From contig NZ_RHJS01000002.1 of assembly GCF_003885045.1 (NCBI RefSeq), positions 5,511,302 through 5,575,301 of the forward strand: a stretch of 64,000 bases of DNA. Reading direction: 5' to 3'. Origin of the DNA: Schaedlerella arabinosiphila (GTDB taxonomy: Bacteria > Bacillota > Clostridia > Lachnospirales > Lachnospiraceae). The notes beneath the pieces are model-generated. The model had not been told where the DNA came from and did not search any database. It worked only from the letters and a program-made list of their open reading frames with translations. The position numbers and the translations under genes were made by a program. Positions 17,991 to 26,188 of the stretch are shown one piece after another; the stretch's first letter is position 1, and each line of letters begins with the position of its first letter.

Positions 17991-19577
17991 TTACACGTCC
18001 TTCGATGCTTCTTCAATCACACAACTATGCCTGCGTACATTCTTTTTCCCATCCTTTTCATAAGAGATCCCGACCAGCAGAATACCGCCGCCGTAACCGG
18101 CCAGTGCGGCAGGATATCTTTTTTCTTTAATCTGGTCGATGGCGCCTTTTGCAGACTGATTCCATTTCAATTCAATAACCAGTGCAGGCATGGGGGATGT
18201 CTTTTTTGGAAAATAGACAATATCGGCATAACCGTCCCCTGCCGGAAGCTCTTCAAATTTAAGATAATGGTCTTTATAGCTGAAATAGGCCAATTTAATG
18301 ACACTGCGCAGTGCCTGCTCATCGTTATAATATAGAATGGCGGTTTCCTCGGCATGAATTTTCTGAATTTGCAGGGCAACGGCTTCCGCATTTTTGTGAA
18401 CCGTATCATAAATAAGCTGCTCGCTTTCACGAACCCGCCGAATTGTATCATCCCGTTTCACTTCCCGGATTGCTTTGGCAAATTCAAGCCGGATCTCTTC
18501 ATTAGGGATGTGTACCATTTTCGCTGATTCATCATAGGCAAGATAGCCCAGATGAATCAGCAGAGTCAGCACGTCATCCTGATTCCGGAAGGTGACCAGG
18601 TCGTTGGAAAATCCGTTGGTATCCACCGGGACATCAATGCCGCCAAGCAGCTTGGCGAGGGCAGACGATAAGCCGTCAAAGCCCAGGTTGATATAGCCCA
18701 TCAGACTTTTTGCGGCAGAGGTTTCTGTCCAGTAGGAATAAAATTTATTGCTGCGAAGCGCCTTCATGACGGAATTGGGATTATAAACAGATCCAGCAGG
18801 ATCAAGGGAGTACCCATCATACCACTGCTTCATCAGTGAAAAATCCCGATGATGCTTTGTACAGAGCGTTTGTACATCAGCCTCGGTAAATCCCGCATAC
18901 TCCGCAAATTCCATTGGACAGACCATGGAAAATTCCTGGAAATCGGAAATTGCGGACTGAGTACCATCTTTTTTTATGGGCAGGATACCGGTTATATATG
19001 CGGCAGCAAATATTCTGGCCGTTGTACCGCTGCTTTTAAATAATGTGCGCAGAAAGGAAAGGTATTGCTTCTGAACCGCTGGTGTTTCACGGATCGGTGC
19101 ATCCCATTCGTCAATGATCACGATGAATTTATTCCCGGTAAGTTTCGTGGCATTGATCAGGGTTGTGGAAAAGGAATCATCTGTTTTCAGCCCGGGATAT
19201 GCGTCAGAAAGCTCTTCCGTCACTTTGCGTCTGATAAAAGAAGGTAACTCTTCGGTTCCTGCTTCTCCCATGATGTTTGTGATATCCAGGTAAATTACGT
19301 CAAATTTATTTCGATATTTTTCATGGCTCTCAATGTCATTCGCGGCAATCTCAAGATCCTCAAAAAGCCCGGATGAATCACAGGTTTTATCATAATATGC
19401 ACACAACATCTGTGCGGCAAAAGACTTTCCGAAACGGCGCGGCCTGCTGACACAAGTCAGCCTTCGGGGAGTCTCGATCGTGTCGTTGATCAGCCCGATC
19501 AGCCCGCTCTTATCTACATAAAGATCATTTCTGATACCGCTGAATCCATGATTTCCGGGGTTCAGATAGGTTCCCAT
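17991..19577 (-). CDS. AAA-ATPase with C-terminal PD-(D/E)XK-like nuclease domain (DUF1703 type)
   Basis: A 528-residue protein of the AAA-ATPase-like/DUF1703 family, abundant in gut Clostridia and Bacteroides and of unknown role. Seen: a YVDKSGLI start typical of the family, P-loop RPRRFGKS near 46-53, Walker B-like KFIVIIDEWDAPI near 155, and a C-terminal region with ALVIELKWNQSAKGA, the E-x-K of a PD-(D/E)XK-type fold. The start is supported by AGGAGGTGAG. It stands alone. A second family member of similar layout lies at 33325. Suggested roles include defence and mobile-element functions; none is shown here. Confidence 0.82.
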   Translation of the reverse strand: MGTYLNPGNHGFSGIRNDLYVDKSGLIGLINDTIETPRRLTCVSRPRRFGKSFAAQMLCAYYDKTCDSSGLFEDLEIAANDIESHEKYRNKFDVIYLDITNIMGEAGTEELPSFIRRKVTEELSDAYPGLKTDDSFSTTLINATKLTGNKFIVIIDEWDAPIRETPAVQKQYLSFLRTLFKSSGTTARIFAAAYITGILPIKKDGTQSAISDFQEFSMVCPMEFAEYAGFTEADVQTLCTKHHRDFSLMKQWYDGYSLDPAGSVYNPNSVMKALRSNKFYSYWTETSAAKSLMGYINLGFDGLSSALAKLLGGIDVPVDTNGFSNDLVTFRNQDDVLTLLIHLGYLAYDESAKMVHIPNEEIRLEFAKAIREVKRDDTIRRVRESEQLIYDTVHKNAEAVALQIQKIHAEETAILYYNDEQALRSVIKLAYFSYKDHYLKFEELPAGDGYADIVYFPKKTSPMPALVIELKWNQSAKGAIDQIKEKRYPAALAGYGGGILLVGISYEKDGKKNVRRHSCVIEEASKDV

Positions 19578-19630
19578 AGGTACTCACCTCCTGGTGACAT
19601 TATAATATTTCCAGGCAGGTTGCGCAATAT

Positions 19631-19659
19631 AAAAAAGCCTGGATTGTATTCTTCCAGGC
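19631..19659 (-). terminator. Minus-strand rho-independent terminator upstream of the DUF1703 gene
   Basis: On the minus strand the stem GCCTGGA/TCCAGGC (19659-19653 and 19643-19637) is followed by six Ts (19636-19631). It lies between the divergent AraC gene and the ATPase gene, in the latter's transcription direction, so it could be a leader attenuator or insulation against antisense transcripts. Confidence 0.5.
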
Positions 19660-19710
19660 GAAAATTTGTTATAAAAAAACAACCAAAAGTGGTAGATTTC
19701 AGTCTCAACA

Positions 19711-19729
19711 TTTACTATTATATAGTAAA
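19711..19729. promoter_or_regulatory. Palindrome in front of the AraC-type regulator
   Basis: TTTACTAT and ATAGTAAA form a perfect inverted repeat around TAT, about 40 bases before the AraC start codon. It contains TATAGT, which could serve as a -10 box. It is a candidate operator or autoregulatory site. Confidence 0.4.
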
Positions 19730-19766
19730 GATTTATCTTCGACTGACAGACAGGAGGCTTACCCAA

Positions 19767-20690
19767 ATGGATTTTACAGCTCACACAGATCATACCGGCT
19801 TTGAAAAAAACCTGCAGGAGGACGTGGACTACGATTCCACCGGAGTTCCGCTGTATATCCGCACCAAGGATCTGAGGGAGTGCCCAAAGAGACGTGTGCC
19901 CTGCCACTGGCACGACGATCTGGAGCTGATCTACATCTGGGAGGGGAGGATGCGTTACTGCATCAACGACAGCCACATTGTCCTGCGGGAAAATGATACG
20001 CTCCTGGTAAATGCGCGTCAACTGCATTACGGCTATCCCTATGCCGAAAAGGAATGCCGGTTTTCCTGCGTCCGCTTCCACCCGTCCCTGTTTGTGGAAA
20101 ATAAGCTCCTGCGTGAAAAATACATTACCCCCATTCTGGAAAAAGGGGAACCTCAATACGTCCATTTTCATTCCAGCCAGACTTTGGGCCGGGAGATCTC
20201 AGAGCTGATGCGGCAGATCGTGGGCTGCAAGGATTCCGCCGAAACCGCCTATGAAATGGAGGCTGTTGCCGTCATGCATACCCTGTGGTGCAGGTTTCTT
20301 CGGTATCAGGAGCTGTTTGCGGACGAGCCTGACAGAGAACCAGGGGAAGCGCGGAATGACAACGACGATCTGGAGATCCAGAAGCAGATGATCACATTTA
20401 TCCACAGGCATTACGCGGAAAATCTCTCCATTGAGGATATCGCCGTATCCGCCCGCGTCAGCCAGGTCAGATGCCGCCGGATTTTCAAGCAGTATCTGCG
20501 GCAGACGCCCCTTCAGTTTTTAAACGCGTACCGGCTGGAGGTCAGCGGAAACCTCCTGCGGGATACGGACCAGACTGTCATGGAGATCGGGGAACGCTGC
20601 GGTTATCGCCACAAAAGCCACTTTGCGAAGGCATTTTCAAAATGCTACGGATGCACACCCAGGGAGTATCGGAAGAAATATCAGCATTAA
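19767..20690 (+). CDS. AraC-family transcriptional regulator
   Basis: A 307-residue regulator. The N-terminal cupin (about 30-130) includes CHWHDDLELIYIWEG, and the C-terminal 100 residues hold two helix-turn-helix motifs (LSIEDIAVSARVSQVRCRRIF and the MEIGERCGYRHKSHFAKAFSK segment). The ATG at 19767 follows CAGGAGG; the frame is open upstream only through the divergent promoter region. Cupin AraC proteins usually sense sugars or other small carbon sources and act on neighbouring genes. Here the next genes are the AT-rich cassette at 20769, which does not look like a sugar pathway, so the target is unclear. Confidence 0.9.
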   Translation: MDFTAHTDHTGFEKNLQEDVDYDSTGVPLYIRTKDLRECPKRRVPCHWHDDLELIYIWEGRMRYCINDSHIVLRENDTLLVNARQLHYGYPYAEKECRFSCVRFHPSLFVENKLLREKYITPILEKGEPQYVHFHSSQTLGREISELMRQIVGCKDSAETAYEMEAVAVMHTLWCRFLRYQELFADEPDREPGEARNDNDDLEIQKQMITFIHRHYAENLSIEDIAVSARVSQVRCRRIFKQYLRQTPLQFLNAYRLEVSGNLLRDTDQTVMEIGERCGYRHKSHFAKAFSKCYGCTPREYRKKYQH

Positions 20691-20768
20691 GCTATTAACA
20701 AAAAAGCAATAGTAATCGAAGCCCAACTGTGGTACACTGATACTATATTTAACAGGGAGGGCTTCATT

Positions 20769-21632
20769 GTGACCCGGATAGGTAAAGAAAATAAATACGA
20801 TATTGTACCAGATCATTTTAAAGCGAACATTTATGATCAGGTAGAGCTGCTTGTTGACTTTCATGGCATTACTAAAAAGGACATTGAGTCTGCCCAGGAA
20901 AAAATAAAAAAGATTTTAAACCCGAAAGAGTATAGTATGTCGGAAGAGCCTTTTTCATTGGATGAACTCCAGTATTATGCAGAGCGCCATAATATCAGTA
21001 TATTTGCACAGAAAAGGATGAAAGACGCGGAGCACGTAATTCGATTTTATTCCAAGGACAGTACGGAATGTATTACAATAAGCCGTCTCTATATTGGGAT
21101 TACACTTTCATATGAAGCAACGCATAATTTAAAAAGCAATATTATGCTTCTGGCAGAGCTGGTCCGTCTTTTTGCGGAGCAGGAATATTTTGAAGTGGAA
21201 AATGTTTATCTTATCAAAAAGGACAGTATTTATTGCAGCTCGTTATACCGTGTATACCAATGCTTTGATAAACAGGCTTTCGGAGATATTGGTTATACGT
21301 TAAAGCGAAGACTCCCGGAAGAAATCAGGCCCCTTACTTCAGAGATTTATAATGTATTTGAGTACAATGGGGCAGAAGTGAAATTATATAAGTCTGTAAT
21401 CCCGGGAACGATTGCCAGGTCGGATGAGGAAATCTACGAAGCAACATTGCTGACAATTGTTGTATTTGATACGACAAATGCAGATGAAGAAATTGATATC
21501 GTAAACACACTGGAAAAGCTGAATCAAATTTCTTTTAAAGTGTTCATTCATCATATAACGGAATCATTTGCGGAGGATTTGGTAAAAGGGTTTTCTGATA
21601 AAGTGAAGGCTGGGGTGAATAAAAATGAGTAA
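20769..21632 (+). CDS. Unrecognised protein, first gene of a three-gene cassette
   Basis: A 287-residue soluble protein starting with GTG after a good AGGGAGGG site. I do not recognise the family. It is mostly alpha/beta in character, has no membrane segment, and is rich in Lys, Glu and Ile, in line with the AT-rich DNA of this stretch. The middle part (about 95-180) is aromatic-rich (for example YFEVENVYLIKKDSIYCSSL). It overlaps the next gene by eight bases, and that gene ends one base before the third, so all three are translationally linked. The strong coupling with a metallo-beta-lactamase-fold hydrolase suggests one complex or a toxin/immunity-like set; this is inference. Confidence 0.7.
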   Translation: MTRIGKENKYDIVPDHFKANIYDQVELLVDFHGITKKDIESAQEKIKKILNPKEYSMSEEPFSLDELQYYAERHNISIFAQKRMKDAEHVIRFYSKDSTECITISRLYIGITLSYEATHNLKSNIMLLAELVRLFAEQEYFEVENVYLIKKDSIYCSSLYRVYQCFDKQAFGDIGYTLKRRLPEEIRPLTSEIYNVFEYNGAEVKLYKSVIPGTIARSDEEIYEATLLTIVVFDTTNADEEIDIVNTLEKLNQISFKVFIHHITESFAEDLVKGFSDKVKAGVNKNE

Positions 21633-21816
21633 GTTAAAATCTGCTGTAAAAATGACAAAAAACCAAAGTGCAGTAAAAGCAAGAGGAAGAAAAACAATGA
21701 CTATGCCGAAGCAAAAGGTGGAATTTCACGCATCTGCCGCGCGCATTTCTACATTTTCACATTTCGAGGAAAGATCTGAAGCGAAAGAGCTGATCCGATT
21801 TCACAGGGCGGATTAA
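21625..21816 (+). CDS. Small basic protein, second gene of the cassette
   Basis: A 63-residue protein whose first 37 residues are strongly basic (Lys/Arg about every third position), followed by a more mixed C-terminus (SHFEERSEAKELIRFHRAD). It begins inside the end of the preceding gene and stops one base before the next start codon. The family is not recognised. Its small size, charge and position suggest a partner, adaptor or nucleic-acid-binding protein. It is unlikely to be chance because both junctions are tight and the frame fills the space exactly. Confidence 0.6.
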   Translation: MSKLKSAVKMTKNQSAVKARGRKTMTMPKQKVEFHASAARISTFSHFEERSEAKELIRFHRAD

Positions 21817-21817
21817 T

Positions 21818-22831
21818 ATGCTAAAGAGACTGGTAATCAACAAACAGGAAAAGATGAAAATAGCAGTTTATCATATTGGGTATTCCAGCGAAGGGGAGAG
21901 CAGCATTTTTATCTTGTATGGAGAAGATAAAGACATATATTACTCGATGGCCATAGACTGCTATGAAGAATCCCAGTGCAATATAACAGATAGTATATTG
22001 GAGGAATGGGGAATTGCTGAGAAGAAATTAGATATGCTTATCTGGACACATCCTCACGATGACCATTCGGCTGGCCTTGTTCAGCTTGTTAAAAAATACT
22101 GCAGCGCTGAGAAAACTAAGATATGTACTGCTAACATATTTGGCGAGGCAGAAAGAGTTTCAGATGTCTGCAGGGAAAATATCTTCTTTTTGGGTTCTCT
22201 GCTTCAGCGTAAAAAAGCAATGAATAGAATAAACCTGCATCCCATGCATTGCTATCCAGATATTATGGATGAGATTGCGTTTTTAGGATATGGAAAATTT
22301 GACAGAATGGTGCTCAAATGTATTGCACCAATGCCTAACATAGGCGGGATTCAAGGTATCAATAAAACTTTTGACGGTAATAAAATATGCCTGGGGTGTG
22401 TTGTGAAGCTGGAAGGCATTGCCGGTGAGATCAATCTGATGTTTGCCGGTGATGTTGACAATATGACGTTTGAAGAACTGGCCTATGATTCTGATTCCGA
22501 GATATCCGCGGCTTATAACTACATAAAAATACCGCATCATGGAAGTGAGAAGGGAAGAAAACTGATGGAACTTCTGCAGAAAAGCGGTGATACAAGCGAG
22601 TATGCTTCAACATCGGTGAATCTGAGAAATCATTTACCAAACAGGAAAGTGATGTCAGAATATGGCAAGGTTGTGGAAACTTTGATCTGTACGTCAGATA
22701 TCGTTGATCACCATTATGGTAAGGGAGTTGTATATCTGGATTTTGATTTGGAGAAAAAAACAATAAAAACACAGCTTTATGGAACTGCAGCAATAATAAA
22801 TAAAGACAAGCTAAAAAATGACGCTGCCTGA
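21818..22831 (+). CDS. Metallo-beta-lactamase-fold hydrolase (ComEC/Rec2-like)
   Basis: A 337-residue hydrolase with the metal motif H78-P-H80-D-D82-H83 in IWTHPHDDHSAG, a later LMFAGDVDN that supplies the bridging Asp, and KIPHHGSEKG, the motif of the ComEC-type branch. That branch includes nucleases and phosphodiesterases acting on DNA or nucleotides. There is no membrane segment, so unlike ComEC it is a free soluble protein. An internal ATG at 21854 is an alternative start. It is the last gene of the cassette. Stand-alone enzymes of this type are often found in defence or conflict loci, which makes an effector role plausible but unproven. Confidence 0.82.
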   Translation: MLKRLVINKQEKMKIAVYHIGYSSEGESSIFILYGEDKDIYYSMAIDCYEESQCNITDSILEEWGIAEKKLDMLIWTHPHDDHSAGLVQLVKKYCSAEKTKICTANIFGEAERVSDVCRENIFFLGSLLQRKKAMNRINLHPMHCYPDIMDEIAFLGYGKFDRMVLKCIAPMPNIGGIQGINKTFDGNKICLGCVVKLEGIAGEINLMFAGDVDNMTFEELAYDSDSEISAAYNYIKIPHHGSEKGRKLMELLQKSGDTSEYASTSVNLRNHLPNRKVMSEYGKVVETLICTSDIVDHHYGKGVVYLDFDLEKKTIKTQLYGTAAIINKDKLKNDAA

Positions 22832-22866
22832 CAATCAGTAAAGAAATAAAAAGTTATAAAAAAAAT

Positions 22867-22895
22867 CTGAAAAAAGTCGAAAAATCTGTTATAAT
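22867..22895 (+). promoter_or_regulatory. Promoter of the Mrp-type antiporter operon
   Basis: CTGAAA (22867-22872) and TATAAT (22890-22895) are separated by exactly 17 bases, a good sigma-A match. The start point should fall near 22902, about 145 bases before the first gene, leaving a long leader that contains the hairpin at 22908. Confidence 0.7.
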
Positions 22896-22907
22896 AGACA
22901 ACAGCAT

Positions 22908-22949
22908 TGTTATACTTAAGCTCAGACAAACCTGTCGCTTAGTATAACA
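22908..22949 (+). promoter_or_regulatory. Leader hairpin just after the start of the antiporter transcript
   Basis: TGTTATACTTAAGC (22908-22921) pairs with GCTTAGTATAACA (22937-22949), one base bulged, around a 15-base loop. Its position at the very 5' end of the transcript suggests an RNA-stability or control element, or an operator overlapping the start. No T-run follows. Confidence 0.5.
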
Positions 22950-23048
22950 GGATGTACACAGCCGTATCAGGATATATGCCGCTTTGCGGCTGCGGCCAGT
23001 ATTCAGAGCAGCAGGCCGGCCTGTCTGCTGACCAGGGGAGAGAAGATC

Positions 23049-23516
23049 ATGCTGTTGCTGTTTTTTTGTGTATGGATCATATTCAACGGGACAATTACTG
23101 CGGAGATTGCCGTGATCGGCGCAGTGATTGTCCTTTTCATGTTTGCGTTTATCTGCAGGTTTATGGATTACAGCGTAAAGCAGGAGATTCTTCTGTATAA
23201 AAGGAGCGTCTGCCTGCTGCGTTATACCTTTGTACTGGTTATGGAGATCGTCAAGGCAAATATGGCGGTGATCCGCCTGATTACTTCCAGCAGCGAGGTG
23301 GTGGAGCCAGTGATGGTGTGTGTCCGCACGAATCTGAAATCCAGATTCTGCCGGGTGCTTCTGGCCAATTCGATCACCCTGACGCCGGGAACGATCACGG
23401 TGTCCATGGACGAGGATGAGTGCGTGGTGCACTGCCTGGACAAGTCTCTGTCCGAGGGGATGGAAGATTCCGTATTTGTAAAAATGCTGGAAAAACTGGA
23501 AAGGATTGGTGATTGA
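23049..23516 (+). CDS. mnhE: Na+/H+ antiporter subunit MrpE/MnhE-like
   Basis: A 155-residue protein with two N-terminal membrane helices (about 1-40) followed by a cytosolic domain with the family core VKANMAVIRLI (about 71-81) and LANSITLTPGTITVSMDED (about 106-124). MrpE is an assembly subunit of the multi-subunit Na+/H+ antiporter. It is the first gene of a ten-gene operon running to 33050; it ends one base before the next start. The length is close to the family norm. Confidence 0.9.
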   Translation: MLLLFFCVWIIFNGTITAEIAVIGAVIVLFMFAFICRFMDYSVKQEILLYKRSVCLLRYTFVLVMEIVKANMAVIRLITSSSEVVEPVMVCVRTNLKSRFCRVLLANSITLTPGTITVSMDEDECVVHCLDKSLSEGMEDSVFVKMLEKLERIGD

Positions 23517-23517
23517 T

Positions 23518-24057
23518 ATGAGGATTATCTGGGAACATCCGTGGATTTTTATATCCATTTTCATATTTCTTGCCATCCTTCTGCTTTTCTGCCTGATCCG
23601 CGCCATCAAGGGCCCGACCATCGCCGACCGGGTCGTGGCGGTGAATATGATGGGAACCATTGTCATGGTCGTGATTGCCATGCTTGCCGTATATATGGGA
23701 GAGGGGTATCTGCTGGATATCTGTCTGATCTACGCGATGATCAGTTTTCTTGCGGTAGTGGTGCTGACGAAAATATACAGCGGCGTACACTTAGAGAAGC
23801 TTGCCAAGAATAAAAGGCAGCAGCAGAAGGCAGTACAGGCCGAAAGCATCCGGGAAGAAGCCATGACAGGACATAGCGGAGCAGAAACAACAAGAACTGA
23901 AGAAGAAAGAACCGAAGAAACAAGAACCGAAGAAATAAGAACAGAGAAAGTAAGAGCACAAGTAATAAGAACAGAAGAAATAAAAACAGAAAGAAATAAA
24001 GATACAAATACACAAGAAAAAAACAGGAAAGGAGCGGTGCACCATGATCCTCATTGA
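23518..24057 (+). CDS. mnhF: Antiporter subunit MrpF/MnhF-like with a repeated charged tail
   Basis: Residues 1-85 are a normal MrpF with three membrane helices and the conserved IKGPTIADRVVAVN (about 34-47). The family usually ends near residue 90, but here a further 90 or so residues follow, made of repeated R-T-E-E units (roughly every five residues, 23880-24030), all charged and probably disordered in the cytosol. The ATG at 23518 is favoured; TTG/GTG starts at 23506-23509 overlap the previous gene. It overlaps the next gene by 14 bases. The tail is encoded by 15-base tandem repeats. Confidence 0.88.
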   Translation: MRIIWEHPWIFISIFIFLAILLLFCLIRAIKGPTIADRVVAVNMMGTIVMVVIAMLAVYMGEGYLLDICLIYAMISFLAVVVLTKIYSGVHLEKLAKNKRQQQKAVQAESIREEAMTGHSGAETTRTEEERTEETRTEEIRTEKVRAQVIRTEEIKTERNKDTNTQEKNRKGAVHHDPH

Positions 24058-24583
24058 ATGGCTGCAGTTTATACTTGGCGTTTCGTTTCTGCTGGCAGGG
24101 CTTGGAGTCTTTACCGTGCAGGTATTCGGCGTCTTTAAATTTGATTATGTCCTGAACCGGATGCACGCGGCGGCAATGGGGGATACTCTCGGTATCGGGA
24201 TTTCCCTGGTGGGTCTGATCATCCTGTCGGGATGGAATTTCGCATCCCTGAAAATGGCGCTGATCATAATATTCCTGTGGAACGCGTCGCCTGTGTCCTC
24301 CCATCTGATCGCACGTCTGGAGGCCACCACCAACCCCCATCTGGAACGATGCTGTGAGATGGAGGAAGGAATCACGGAGCACCTCTGGGACGAAGACCAG
24401 CGGGAAATCATCTATGCAGACCGGGACAAAGCGGATCGCAACAAAACAGATCGGGCTCAAATAGACCGCAGCAAAACAGACCGGGACAAAGCCGATCAGG
24501 CTCAAACAGACCGCGGCAAAACAGATCAGCACAAAGTCGATCCAGTGAAATCGAATCGGGACAAAGCAAGGGAGGAATCGTAA
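24044..24583 (+). CDS. mnhG: Antiporter subunit MrpG/MnhG-like with a repeated charged tail
   Basis: Residues 1-105 match MrpG: three membrane helices, FKFDYVLNRMHAAAMGDTLG near 30-50 and PVSSHLIARLE near 83-93. A tail of about 50 residues then follows (24417-24570), built from repeats of the type D-R-x-K-x, unlike typical MrpG proteins. The start lies inside the end of mnhF, and its stop overlaps the next ATG (TAATG). Its tail differs in sequence from that of MrpF but has the same five-residue rhythm. Confidence 0.87.
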   Translation: MILIEWLQFILGVSFLLAGLGVFTVQVFGVFKFDYVLNRMHAAAMGDTLGIGISLVGLIILSGWNFASLKMALIIIFLWNASPVSSHLIARLEATTNPHLERCCEMEEGITEHLWDEDQREIIYADRDKADRNKTDRAQIDRSKTDRDKADQAQTDRGKTDQHKVDPVKSNRDKAREES

Positions 24584-24843
24584 TGGCCATATTTGAATAT
24601 ATCCTGATGGGGTTTCTGGTGGTCTGCGCGATCTCCGTCAGCTTTTCCAAAAATCTGCTTAATTCGATCCTGATCTTCATGTCCTACAGTCTGGTCATGT
24701 CGATCATCTGGATTCTTCTGGAATCTCCGGATCTTGCCATCACGGAAGCTGCGGTGGGGGCCGGGGTGACCAGCGTGCTGTTTTTTGTGACACTGAAGAA
24801 GATCCATGCCCTTGGAGAGGAGGACGAGGAGACAGATGAGTAG
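24583..24843 (+). CDS. DUF4040 subunit (MbhD-like), antiporter or hydrogenase-type module
   Basis: An 86-residue membrane protein with about three helices and the core SPDLAITEAAVGAGVTSVLFFVTLKK (about 48-73 in two parts), typical of the DUF4040/MbhD family, which in canonical Mrp systems is part of the C-terminal extension of MrpA. Here it is a separate gene as in archaeal membrane-bound hydrogenase (Mbh) operons. It overlaps both neighbours by a few bases. Confidence 0.85.
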   Translation: MAIFEYILMGFLVVCAISVSFSKNLLNSILIFMSYSLVMSIIWILLESPDLAITEAAVGAGVTSVLFFVTLKKIHALGEEDEETDE

Positions 24844-25807
24844 AAAAATCTCAGAGGAAGAATACAGACGCCAGCGGATCGTCCGCATGAAGCGATGGCT
24901 CAGCGGGGAAAAGGATCTCTACCTGGATAATATGGAAGTAATCCCCCGCAGCGAATACAAACCGGACCGGAAGCAGATGGAGCGGTATGAGCATGACCTG
25001 GACGAAGTGATGTCGCGGACTTATGATACGGAGCACAACCGGGTATACCGCTTTTTTCAGAGGTTTTATAAAATGGCGGCAGTGCTCTGCTGTATCGTGC
25101 TGATCCTGATTCTGATTGTGGAGGTCTCTTACCTACCGCCCGTCGGGTCTGCCAGCAATCCGGCCAGCAATGAGGTGGCGGCAAAATATATCGAGGACGG
25201 GATGCAGGACACCGGAGCCGTGAACATCGTGACGGGCATGATTCTGGACTACCGCGCCTTCGATACGTTCGGAGAATCCAACGTGCTCTTCATCGCCACC
25301 TGTACGGTGCTGATTCTGATGCGGAATGACAAAAAGAAAGGGAAGGGCAGCGCGGAAGACGAGGAGCGGCGGGACAGCTTCTATGAACCGAAGAAGGACG
25401 CCATCCTGCAGATGGGAGCCAGAATCCTGGTGCCGGTCATCATGCTTTTCGGCATTTATATCATTCTCAACGGGCATCTCTCGCCGGGAGGGGGATTTTC
25501 CGGCGGAGCCATCATCGGGGCAGGGCTGATCCTGTACCTGAACGCGTTTGGTTTTGAGAAGACGGAACGCTTTTTTACGGAAAAAACCTACAAGACGGTC
25601 AGTTTCGGGGCGCTGCTCTTTTACTGCCTGGCAAAAAGCTATTCCTTTTACACCGGGGCACATCATCTGGAAAGCGGGATTCCGCTGGGAACGCCCGGGG
25701 CGGTCATCAGCAGCGGGCTGATACTGCCTTTGAACATCTGTGTCGGACTGGTGGTTGCATGCACGATGTACGCGTTTTTCGCGCTGTTTCGAAAAGGAGG
25801 ATTCTAA
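24836..25807 (+). CDS. MbhE-MnhB fusion subunit of the antiporter complex
   Basis: A 323-residue protein. An unusual charged N-terminus of about 70 residues precedes one helix (about 80-100). The MbhE-like segment GAVNIVTGMILDYRAFDTFGE (read in two halves, about 125-145) follows, then an MnhB domain (about 195-320) with INGHLSPGGGFSGGAI-like IILNGHLSPGGGFSGGA and several helices. Canonical Mrp has the MbhE part inside MrpA and MrpB as a separate gene, so this is a rearranged form. The ATG at 24836 overlaps the previous stop. It ends three bases before mnhC. Confidence 0.85.
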   Translation: MSRKISEEEYRRQRIVRMKRWLSGEKDLYLDNMEVIPRSEYKPDRKQMERYEHDLDEVMSRTYDTEHNRVYRFFQRFYKMAAVLCCIVLILILIVEVSYLPPVGSASNPASNEVAAKYIEDGMQDTGAVNIVTGMILDYRAFDTFGESNVLFIATCTVLILMRNDKKKGKGSAEDEERRDSFYEPKKDAILQMGARILVPVIMLFGIYIILNGHLSPGGGFSGGAIIGAGLILYLNAFGFEKTERFFTEKTYKTVSFGALLFYCLAKSYSFYTGAHHLESGIPLGTPGAVISSGLILPLNICVGLVVACTMYAFFALFRKGGF

Positions 25808-25810
25808 AGA

Positions 25811-26188
25811 ATGTTTGGTTCCAATCTGCTCCCCAACCTTGGGGAGGTCGTTGCCATGATTCTGTTTGGGATCGGGTTCGCGAACCTGCTGCTCCAGAAG
25901 AATCTGATCAAAAAAATCATCGGCCTGAACATTATGGACACGGCGGTGTACCTGTTTCTGGCGATCAAAGGATACATTGAGGGAAGGACGGCCCCCATCG
26001 TGGTAAATGGAGTGCAGGAGGTAGAAGCCTACATCAACCCGATTCCAAGCGGCCTGGTGCTGACCGGCATCGTAGTATCCGTCTCCGTGACGGCTCTGAT
26101 GCTGTCACTGACGGTGAGGCTGTACAGGCGGTATCACACACTGGATCTGGACGAAATCTCTTCCCGTCTGAAAAAGGAGGGCATCTAA
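25811..26188 (+). CDS. mnhC: Antiporter subunit MrpC/MnhC (NuoK-like)
   Basis: A 125-residue protein with three membrane helices, homologous to NuoK of complex I: ILFGIGFANLLLQKNLIKKIIGLNI in the first part (about 17-41, shown as overlapping helix and loop) and IPSGLVLTGIVVSVSVTALML near 76-96. AAAGGAGG precedes the start and the stop abuts the next ATG. Confidence 0.9.
   Translation: MFGSNLLPNLGEVVAMILFGIGFANLLLQKNLIKKIIGLNIMDTAVYLFLAIKGYIEGRTAPIVVNGVQEVEAYINPIPSGLVLTGIVVSVSVTALMLSLTVRLYRRYHTLDLDEISSRLKKEGI

Noticed and set aside
24417..24570. Regularly spaced repeats that could be mistaken for a CRISPR array
   Set aside because: They are in-frame 15-base units inside the mnhG tail with no unique spacers.
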